13,074 bases of DNA. It comes from Saprospiraceae bacterium (GTDB taxonomy: Bacteria; Bacteroidota; Bacteroidia; Chitinophagales; Saprospiraceae). Where the stretch lies: positions 1 to 13,074 of the forward strand of contig CANETR010000012.1 in NCBI GenBank assembly GCA_947441325.1, in the 5' to 3' direction. Of the stretch, positions 1 to 5,719 are shown piece after piece. A program made the position numbers and the translations under genes. A model generated the notes under the pieces. The model did no database searches, was not told the DNA's origin, and saw only the letters and a list, made by a program, of their open reading frames with translations. Positions within the stretch are counted from its first letter, which is position 1, and each line of letters begins with the position of its first letter.

Positions 1-3000
1 GCTGCCGCCTGCGGCTAAGGCTGTGAAAGCAGCGTCGCAGACGCCGTTGCAGCTGACGGGTTGGCCGTTGTATAGCGTGTCGAAGGCAATGGATACAATT
101 GGCTGATTGGACTGTATAAGATTAAAGGTACTTACACTAAGACAGTTTAGAGCATCGCTCACCGTAACAGTGTAGCTGCCAGCTGCCAAGTTGTTAATAT
201 TTTGAGTTGTCTCGCCATTTGACCATTGGAAAGTATAAGGTGCTGTGCCGCCGGAAACTGTAAGGCTGATTGCTCCGGAGGTTGGTACGCCACAGGTAAG
301 GTTTGTAACAGTTCCCGTTACAGATACCGAACTTGAACTGAGCGCTGTGCCTGATGCAGTGATTTGGCAGTTATTAACATCTGTAATGGTAACAGTATAG
401 GTACCTGCAGCCAAGCTGTTTATGTCTTCGTTAGTTGAGCCATTGTTCCAAAGGAAAGTATAAGGATTTGTACCACCTGTAACTGTAATTGCTACTGCAG
501 CATCGTTACCCGCGCATGTCGCATCGGTGACGGTGACAGTAGCACTCAATGCAGTAGGTTCAGTGACATTTAGTCCCGATATTGTGCCTGTACATCCGTT
601 CGCATCAGTGGCAGTTAATGCATAAGTGCCTGCGCCAATACCCGTAATATCCTCCGTTGTGCGGCCATTAGACCATAAATAAGTGTATGGTGCAGTACCA
701 CCAGAGCTGGTAACCGCAATGGCACCGTTGGTGCCCGCATTGCAGGATACGTTGCTGATCGTGGGGGTTAAGTTAATTGCCGGACAGCCTGCAGAAGGTG
801 GCAGAATACAACAATTTCCTCCTGCCGAGACATTCAAAGTCTGATTTGTCCAACAATTATATTGTGTCTGATGATAAAGCAGGGTACCTCCAGTCTGTGT
901 TTGGAAATGGAAAACAATTTCATCGGGTGTATTTACACCACCAGCGTTTATAGTTGTATCACAATTTCCGGCAGCTCCTAGCATAAGCGATCCAAATGGG
1001 CCTGAACCGTTTCCATGCTGAGGAGTGTAGCCAACAGCAGGAGGTGTCATAGGAGGATTTATGGTCACTGTAGAAGCAGGAACACCTGTTATTGAAGTAG
1101 GAAAATTACCCTGACCGCAGTTATTATTATTCTGATTTGAATTCATTCCAGCATATAAAACCTCTGTTACATTTGAAGCAAATGGTCCTGTTATTGTAAC
1201 CTGTATCGGTTCATAAGTATTGATACCAATAATCAGGTTAGGAATATTCTGATCAACATTGATTGTGAGAATTCCACCATCATAATTTGAATAAATAATC
1301 AAATTCCCTGCAGGGTTACAAACCGAACCACAAGGAGCTGCAGTTATAGAAGTTGAGAAAGTAGCGGAACAGGAATTTGCATCGCTAACTGTAACTGTAT
1401 AGTTACCCGCACCTAAACCGGAAATATCTTCGGTAGTACGTCCATTGCTCCAGGTAAAATTGTAAGGAGCTGTTGCACCAGAAACATTCAAATTTATAGA
1501 GCCGTTATTTGAAATACAAACTGAATTTGTATTCGCAGATGTAACAGATATAGCAGAAGGTTGCGTGATAGTTACAGATTGTGTTCCTGTACAAACTGCC
1601 CCTGAGCCGGGAGCAGTTACTAAAATATTGTCTATTGCAACTGAAGGATCGGAACCAATACCGTCATCATTATTTGTCCAATTAAACCCAACCTGAACAT
1701 TAGGATTGTTATCGCATGATGCAGGCAGGGCAACAGTAAATGCAGTCCATTGTCCTTGTCCACTCGCACATACAGGCGATTTGATAGAGTTCACCAATTG
1801 TGTCCAACCAGTTCCGCTGTTGAAAAATACTGAGGCATTATCCAAAAGCGCATCACCATTTGAGATAAAGTTAAAGCTCAGGGTGAGATTGGATCTTCCT
1901 ACAGTTGAGAATATTGGAGATTCAGCCCTCATATTAGTTTGAGGACAGAAAAGTAGTCCGCAAAGTCCACCTGCATCATAAGCAGCTCCACCTGTGGGGA
2001 AGAATACTGAGGTGATATGCATCGTATTGTTTCCATTGCTTGCAATACCGCAACCACTTGGCAACACACCACCCTCGTTGTCGTTAACTGTCCAGAAATT
2101 GTTGTCTGCTCCATTGATACCGCTTGGCACATTCAAAGTCCAGTTATGTACACCCGAGAAATCTTGTCGGTAAAGTGTATCAGCACCAGTACCAGATGAA
2201 CCGCTATTGACTGTTACGTTATAGGTACCGGGAGCCAAAGCAGAAATTGCAGCAGTTGTTGCACCATTTGACCAATTGAATGTAAATGCCCCTGTACCAC
2301 CCGATACGTTTACCGCAGCAACCCCATTTGAAAGGCCATTACAAGTAACATTGGTGGGATTAGGAACTATTGCAAGCCCGGATGAGGCTGTAATTGTAAC
2401 CGATGATGTGGCAGTACAGCCATTTGCGCTAGTTACTGTAACCGTATAACTGCCTGCAGCCAAGCCAGATATATCTTCAGTTGTTGCAGCATTAGACCAG
2501 GAAAAAGTATATGGAGCTGTTGCACCGCTGGGGGTAATATTAATGGCGCCATTATTCAATCCGCAGCTTGCATTATTCACTGAAGTTGTAGCAATATTAA
2601 CCGTTGCAGGAACTGCGCATGCCCCATTACAGGCATTGATAGTAGCTGTTGCATTCGTCGCCCAGGTAGTTCCACCATCTACAGTTCTGTGAATAACATT
2701 CCCCAATGAAGGTGAAATGCCCGCATAATGTACAATTGGTGAGGCAACTGGTATCCCGGCAGGCCCGGTAAGTGTAGCTACTACAGGACATGACACACCT
2801 GCAGCTATAAAGGTAGGTGCTAATTGGATATCACTATCTGTACCCCATTTATTTGCCTGGCCTGCAGAGATTGTCCAATAGACCGCATCTAATGGTGTAC
2901 CATTACTATTGTAAAGAATAATAAATCCATCACCATTTGGGATTAACCATCTGTCGTTTCCCGTGTTCAAATGTGGATTGGAGCAAAATGTCGTTAAATT

Positions 3001-3378
3001 GATATCAGCACCCGAGTTAGGTCCGCCGATTGATAAAAAATCCAGAGGACCAATTTTTGTTCCTGAGGGAAATCGGAAAGTACCATTGGATTGAGCGCTA
3101 AAATTATCGTTGTAACCTATTAGAAAACATGATATATCTATAGAATCGCAAGGATTGGCATTGTATAATTCAATGTATTCCGACCCAAAGGTTGGCTGTG
3201 AACATACCTTCAAAGACTGAAATTGAGCTGAAGTTGGATCAGTTTGTGGCCTGACCATTACCTCGTTAATTCGCACCTGAGCTAAAATTGTGTTTAGCGG
3301 CATTGAAATACAAATAACAAAGCAGGCAAAAAAGAGAAGGGAATATGGGAAATTGAGACGTTTGTTGTTGGTTGTCAT
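1..3378 (-). CDS. Large secreted SprB-repeat protein with N-terminal lamin-tail-like domain (3' end beyond window)
   Basis: The minus-strand frame from the ATG at 3378 stays open for 1126 codons to the window edge, so the C-terminus is missing. Residues 1-34 form a signal peptide (basic start, hydrophobic core SLLFFACFVICI, likely cleavage after LAQ). Residues about 35-165 resemble a lamin-tail domain (VRINEVMVRP, then GSEYIELYN and a FRFPSGTKI strand). From about residue 262 come SprB-type repeats, recognised by PYTFxWSNGxTTEDI, LAAGxYTVTV and DANGCT motifs. The W of each WSN core lies at residues 294, 369, 643, 902, 977 and 1052, and a seventh unit begins at the edge. Two larger segments, about residues 393-595 and 682-863, break the array. 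SprB repeats occur in Bacteroidota surface adhesins, including the gliding adhesin SprB. Such proteins usually end in a type IX secretion sorting domain, which would lie outside this window. Surface adhesion is inferred. It is not called sprB, because gliding genes are not visible here. Confidence 0.9.
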   Translation of the reverse strand, partial: MTTNNKRLNFPYSLLFFACFVICISMPLNTILAQVRINEVMVRPQTDPTSAQFQSLKVCSQPTFGSEYIELYNANPCDSIDISCFLIGYNDNFSAQSNGTFRFPSGTKIGPLDFLSIGGPNSGADINLTTFCSNPHLNTGNDRWLIPNGDGFIILYNSNGTPLDAVYWTISAGQANKWGTDSDIQLAPTFIAAGVSCPVVATLTGPAGIPVASPIVHYAGISPSLGNVIHRTVDGGTTWATNATATINACNGACAVPATVNIATTSVNNASCGLNNGAINITPSGATAPYTFSWSNAATTEDISGLAAGSYTVTVTSANGCTATSSVTITASSGLAIVPNPTNVTCNGLSNGVAAVNVSGGTGAFTFNWSNGATTAAISALAPGTYNVTVNSGSSGTGADTLYRQDFSGVHNWTLNVPSGINGADNNFWTVNDNEGGVLPSGCGIASNGNNTMHITSVFFPTGGAAYDAGGLCGLLFCPQTNMRAESPIFSTVGRSNLTLSFNFISNGDALLDNASVFFNSGTGWTQLVNSIKSPVCASGQGQWTAFTVALPASCDNNPNVQVGFNWTNNDDGIGSDPSVAIDNILVTAPGSGAVCTGTQSVTITQPSAISVTSANTNSVCISNNGSINLNVSGATAPYNFTWSNGRTTEDISGLGAGNYTVTVSDANSCSATFSTSITAAPCGSVCNPAGNLIIYSNYDGGILTINVDQNIPNLIIGINTYEPIQVTITGPFASNVTEVLYAGMNSNQNNNNCGQGNFPTSITGVPASTVTINPPMTPPAVGYTPQHGNGSGPFGSLMLGAAGNCDTTINAGGVNTPDEIVFHFQTQTGGTLLYHQTQYNCWTNQTLNVSAGGNCCILPPSAGCPAINLTPTISNVSCNAGTNGAIAVTSSGGTAPYTYLWSNGRTTEDITGIGAGTYALTATDANGCTGTISGLNVTEPTALSATVTVTDATCAGNDAAVAITVTGGTNPYTFLWNNGSTNEDINSLAAGTYTVTITDVNNCQITASGTALSSSSVSVTGTVTNLTCGVPTSGAISLTVSGGTAPYTFQWSNGETTQNINNLAAGSYTVTVSDALNCLSVSTFNLIQSNQPIVSIAFDTLYNGQPVSCNGVCDAAFTALAAGGS
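102..2595 (-). repeat. Protein-level SprB repeat array, 75-residue period
   Basis: The coding sequence holds six complete repeat units and a partial seventh. Measured between the tryptophans of the WSN (or WNN) motif, units 1 to 2, 4 to 5 and 5 to 6 are each exactly 75 residues apart. The gap between units 2 and 3 is 274 residues and between 3 and 4 is 259, because extra domains lie there. Units share a C at the first third, the aromatic core PYTFxW, the turn GTxNEDI or TTEDI, AAGxYTVTV, and NGC before the last strand. The repeats are diverged at DNA level, so they are old duplications rather than recent copies. Confidence 0.8.
1594..2202 (-). other. Extra domain nested inside a SprB repeat (about residues 393-595)
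   Basis: This in-frame stretch of about 203 residues starts after the NVTVNS strand of repeat 2 and ends just before CTGTQSVTITQP, which reads as the final strand of the same repeat. Glycine/serine linkers (GSSGTG and GSG) flank it. The inside starts YRQDFSGVHNW and ends VAIDNILVTAP, a pattern common to jelly-roll or MAM-like beta-sandwich domains of secreted Bacteroidota proteins. That fold assignment is an inference. Removing it leaves repeats 2 and 3 about 71 residues apart, close to the normal 75. Confidence 0.6.
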
Positions 3379-3424
3379 AATCTGTAATATCAATTATTGT
3401 TTGCTCAATTGAAATAATAAATTG

Positions 3425-3432
3425 TAAACGTA
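3425..3432 (-). promoter_or_regulatory. Weak candidate -7 element of the SprB-repeat gene
   Basis: On the minus strand TACGTTTA matches the Bacteroidota -7 consensus TAnnTTTG at all but the last position and lies 46 bases before the ATG. No TTG is seen at the expected -33 distance. Transcription could instead continue from the small gene at 3467-3811, which ends 88 bp upstream on the same strand. Confidence 0.25.
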
Positions 3433-3466
3433 TAAATTTTGCTTTTGTAATGGGTGTTTAATATAT

Positions 3467-3811
3467 TTATGTAATAGTAGACATAAAAATAAATTCCTGA
3501 GAATTTTCGCTTAAACCCAAAAAACAAAGTTTGTCATTTTTGCTAAGATAAAGATTTCTAAATTCATCAAGATTGTCTTTTAATACAAGATTTTTAACAT
3601 AAAGCTCCTCGAGTGTAGAAACACGAAATTCCAAACTTTTGTGCAGAAGTTCGAGCCTTATCCCAATTTCAAAGTCATGCTCTATGCTATGTGTGATTAA
3701 AATGGGATAGTTTGAGACATTCTGATTCCTTACCGTGTCAGTTGCCTCTGTCAGAATTTTAAGTAATTGAGATTCAATCCCCTCAATTTCTGTTAAAAGC
3801 TGATTATCCAT
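3467..3811 (-). CDS. Small conserved Bacteroidota protein of unknown function
   Basis: A 114-residue protein with no signal peptide, no membrane segment and no catalytic motif that I recognise, so it is probably cytoplasmic. It has an N-terminal helix rich in charged residues (about 1-30), a YPILITHS strand (about 35-42), a central segment with STLEELYVKNLV (about 65-76), and a C-terminal strand pair (CFLGL, EFIFM). The layout of helix, YPIxI strand, a two-strand region, the STLEEx helix and a final strand resembles a family of uncharacterised 100-130 residue proteins I recall from Flavobacteriia and relatives. No function is known to me. It has its own strong promoter (3842-3872) and is divergent from hisS across 122 bp. 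The gene is real on codon quality, promoter and position. The start at 3811 fits a leader of about 24 bases. Confidence 0.75.
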   Translation of the reverse strand: MDNQLLTEIEGIESQLLKILTEATDTVRNQNVSNYPILITHSIEHDFEIGIRLELLHKSLEFRVSTLEELYVKNLVLKDNLDEFRNLYLSKNDKLCFLGLSENSQEFIFMSTIT

Positions 3812-3841
3812 AAAATCGGTAATTTTTTTCTATATTTTTAG

Positions 3842-3872
3842 CAAATATAGTAAAAATAAGATAGGTTTTCAA
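3842..3872 (-). promoter_or_regulatory. Bacteroidota-type promoter for the small gene at 3467-3811
   Basis: On the minus strand TTG (3872-3870) is followed after 20 bases by TATATTTG (3849-3842), a perfect TAnnTTTG -7 element at normal spacing from a -33 element. The predicted transcript start near 3835 gives a leader of about 24 bases. Confidence 0.65.
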
Positions 3873-3892
3873 CTTCTTAAATTTTTAAGCGC

Positions 3893-3900
3893 TAATTTTG
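3893..3900 (+). promoter_or_regulatory. Bacteroidota-type -7 element for hisS
   Basis: TAATTTTG is a perfect match to TAnnTTTG and lies 33 bases before the hisS ATG. The -33 region (about 3866-3872, TTTTCAA) is only a weak match to TTTG. The element is back to back with the divergent promoter at 3842-3872, so the two genes could influence each other. Confidence 0.55.
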
Positions 3901-3933
3901 CGTATTATTTAGTATTCACAATTCGTAAAATTA

Positions 3934-5310
3934 ATGAAACCGCAATTAGTTCAAGGCACCAGAGATTTTTCTTCAGCTGAAGTCCTCAAAAGACAATATA
4001 TATTCGATACCCTTCGAAATATATTTATTAGGTTCGGCTACATGCCACTCGAAACACCTGCTATGGAGGCATTGGAAACATTGACTGGAAAGTATGGCGA
4101 CGAGGGCGATCAGCTGCTTTTCAAAATTTTAAATAATGGTCTCGATCAATCGGAGAAAAAAGATAAGGCACGTGCCGATTTTGAAGAGCTTCTGAACGGT
4201 AAAAATGTAAAAGGAATCAGCGAAAGAGCCTTGAGATACGATTTGACGGTACCTTTTGCCCGTTATGTCGTAATGAACCGAAATGACATAGCTTTCCCTT
4301 TCAAAAGATATCAGATACAAGCTGTGTGGAGGGGCGACAAACCCCAAAGAGGCCGCTACCGCGAATTTTACCAATGCGATATCGATGTCATTGGTTCCGA
4401 TTCTTTGCTATACGAGGCCGAACTCGTTCAAATTTACGATCAGGCCTTTCATGCGCTCAATATTGATGTTATCATCAGAATCAACAACAGGAAAATCCTG
4501 GAAGGCATAGCCATTGAGGCCGGTTTTCCCGATAAATTCGGCACTATAACAGTTGCTATTGACAAACTCGATAAAATTGGTTGGGATGGGGTTGCCAAAG
4601 AACTTGAGAGCAAAGGCATCAGCGGAAAATCTTTCGATATCATCAAAAAAATTGTCGCTTCTGCTACAATGTCTGAACTCAAGAATTGTTTTTCAACCTT
4701 TAATAGTATAGCTCAAAAGGGTTTGGAAGAATTGGAAACAGTTTTCAGATTCCTCGACGGATATCAGGCGTTCAATAAAATTCAACTCGATTTTACCCTG
4801 GCAAGGGGTCTCTCCTACTATACTGGCTGTATTTTTGAAGTGGTGGCCGATATCTCTGCGCCCGGACAGGAAGCTGTAAAAATGGGTAGCATCGGCGGTG
4901 GCGGTCGATACGACAACCTTACTGGTGTATTCGGCTGGGACGGCAATTCGGGGGTGGGCATATCATTCGGTGCCGACCGTATCTATGATGTGCTGCTCCA
5001 GCTCGACCGTTTCGACCAGGTACCAGAGAACACGACCAAACTGTTCTTTATGGCTTTCGATGAAGCTTCGCTCGCCTATGCCTTCAAAATTGTTCAAAAG
5101 TGCCGCGCTGCTGGAATAAATTCCGATATATATCCCGAAGCTGCTAAATTCCAGAAGCAGATGAAATATGCCGACCGAAGAAAATTTGCAAGAGTCGTAA
5201 TAGTCGGTGAAAATGAAATGAATTCGGGTGTACTGACTGTTAAAAATATGGAAAGTGGCGAGCAGAAGGGAATGACTGTGGAGGAAATTTTGAGGGAGTT
5301 TGCTGTTTGA
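3934..5310 (+). CDS. hisS: Histidine--tRNA ligase (class II)
   Basis: This enzyme charges tRNA-His with histidine using ATP, in the cytoplasm. It is 458 residues, within the range seen in Bacteroidota. Visible features are the N-terminal GTRDF (residues 8-12), motif 1 around PLETPAMEALETLTGKYG (38-54), the RYDLTVPFARY segment (101-111), motif 2 with FKRYQIQAVWRGDKPQRGRY (123-142) followed by EFYQCDIDVIG, the histidine-specific loop LARGLSYYTG (289-298), and motif 3 with the glycine-rich GSIGGGGRYD (318-327) and GVGISFGADRIYD (340-352). The C-terminal 90 residues (from about 367) fit the anticodon-binding domain. All key class II residues are present, including the motif 2 arginine R133 and the motif 3 arginine R349. 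The stretch at residues 67-95 is a charged insertion before the RYDLT segment. It is a single-gene unit. No T-box or attenuator is seen upstream. Confidence 0.97.
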   Translation: MKPQLVQGTRDFSSAEVLKRQYIFDTLRNIFIRFGYMPLETPAMEALETLTGKYGDEGDQLLFKILNNGLDQSEKKDKARADFEELLNGKNVKGISERALRYDLTVPFARYVVMNRNDIAFPFKRYQIQAVWRGDKPQRGRYREFYQCDIDVIGSDSLLYEAELVQIYDQAFHALNIDVIIRINNRKILEGIAIEAGFPDKFGTITVAIDKLDKIGWDGVAKELESKGISGKSFDIIKKIVASATMSELKNCFSTFNSIAQKGLEELETVFRFLDGYQAFNKIQLDFTLARGLSYYTGCIFEVVADISAPGQEAVKMGSIGGGGRYDNLTGVFGWDGNSGVGISFGADRIYDVLLQLDRFDQVPENTTKLFFMAFDEASLAYAFKIVQKCRAAGINSDIYPEAAKFQKQMKYADRRKFARVVIVGENEMNSGVLTVKNMESGEQKGMTVEEILREFAV

Positions 5311-5334
5311 GATTGTCAGAAGTCAGATTGTCAG
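5311..5334. repeat. Short direct repeat GATTGTCAG, two copies
   Basis: GATTGTCAG occurs at 5311-5319 and again at 5326-5334, separated by AAGTCA. The second copy directly abuts the 18-bp palindrome. The first starts immediately after the hisS stop codon. Confidence 0.7.
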
Positions 5335-5352
5335 TCCCGATAGCTATCGGGA
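5335..5352. repeat. Perfect 18-bp palindrome
   Basis: TCCCGATAGCTATCGGGA equals its own reverse complement. As RNA it could form a 7-bp stem with an AGCT loop, 24 bases after the hisS stop. No T-tract follows, so a plain intrinsic terminator is unlikely. I recall very similar palindromes scattered through intergenic regions of many Bacteroidota genomes. That recollection is unverified here. Confidence 0.75.
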
Positions 5353-5420
5353 TCAGACATTGGCTTTTCGAATTGCAGCTGTGTTTGTGATACTGCTCAC
5401 TAAACGGTTTGAATTTAAAA

Positions 5421-5459
5421 AACTTCCTAAGTTGAAGCGCTTCGGATTTATTTTTTTTT
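5421..5459 (+). terminator. Possible intrinsic terminator downstream of hisS
   Basis: AACTTCCTAAGTT (5-bp stem, 3-base loop, 5421-5433) is followed by the palindrome GAAGCGCTTC (5434-5443), then CGGATTTA and nine T residues (5451-5459). The stems are short and the T-tract is set back from them, so this is a weak call. Confidence 0.3.
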
Positions 5460-5470
5460 ACAACAAACTT

Positions 5471-5543
5471 TATGTTGCGCTTCTCTGAAGCTTGATACCA
5501 TATCGCACCTTCGGTGCTTGGTATGTTGCGCTTCTCCGAAGCT
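5471..5543. repeat. Array of three hairpins with a 25-26 bp period
   Basis: Three 13-base hairpins start at 5479, 5505 and 5530: GCTTC-TCT-GAAGC, GCACC-TTC-GGTGC and GCTTC-TCC-GAAGC. Each has a 5-bp stem and a 3-base loop. The middle stem differs from the outer ones, yet both sides change together so pairing is kept. The first and third lie in 22-bp direct repeats (5471-5492 and 5522-5543) that differ at one base. ATACCA (5495-5500) and TGGTAT (5519-5524) are complementary and could enclose the middle hairpin in a longer stem. Confidence 0.75.
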
Positions 5544-5561
5544 GTTGTTCAACTAAACCGT

Positions 5562-5582
5562 AAAAAAACAGACAGATTGTCT
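5562..5582 (-). terminator. Likely intrinsic terminator of the ABC transporter gene
   Basis: On the minus strand AGACA-ATC-TGTCT (5582-5570) forms a 5-bp stem with a 3-base loop, followed after one G by seven T residues (5568-5562). It lies about 140 bases past the stop of the minus-strand ABC gene, in the correct orientation. The stem is short, so efficiency is uncertain. Confidence 0.4.
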
Positions 5583-5660
5583 AGTTGAAACCCGCCATCC
5601 GCGAGGAAATGATCAGTAAAGAATATCCGTGCGCATCCGTATTTCAACTGTCAAATCTGT
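5572..5660. repeat. Imperfect 19-bp inverted repeat bounding 51 bp
   Basis: The left arm ACAGATTGTCTAGTTGAAA (5572-5590) matches the reverse complement of the right arm TTTCAACTGTCAAATCTGT (5642-5660) at 15 of 19 positions, with all four mismatches in the middle. Pairing may extend outward through AAAAC after a two-base bulge. The interior holds two ATCCGT words 10 bp apart. It could be a small MITE-like element or a long RNA hairpin. Confidence 0.5.
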
Positions 5661-5719
5661 GTTTTGAAACATTTATAAAGACCTATTAATCCAAAGCTTC
5701 GGTTGCCTTTATTCTAAAC

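Larger units (their letters stand above)
5311..5719. other. Repeat-rich intergenic region between convergent genes
   Basis: These 409 bp hold no credible gene. They contain a pair of 9-bp direct repeats, a perfect 18-bp palindrome, a T-tract after small inverted repeats, an array of three hairpins, a minus-strand terminator, and an imperfect 19-bp inverted repeat around 51 bp. Short ATCCGT words recur at 5625 and 5635, with ATCTGT at 5655. The mix suggests an accumulation site for dispersed palindromic repeats, tolerated because no promoter is needed between two gene ends. Confidence 0.7.

Noticed and set aside
1706..2199. Short frames on both strands within the left 3.4 kb
   Set aside because: They are shadows of the long minus-strand SprB-repeat frame, which is continuously open and has clear domain content.
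5300..5488. 62-codon plus-strand frame overlapping the end of hisS
   Set aside because: It runs through the direct repeats and the 18-bp palindrome, its product shows no domain pattern, and its start lies inside hisS. It is read from repeat DNA rather than being a gene.
5471..5543. CRISPR-like array
   Set aside because: The units are short hairpins with nearly equal linkers, only two near-identical repeats exist, and there are no distinct spacers or cas genes.
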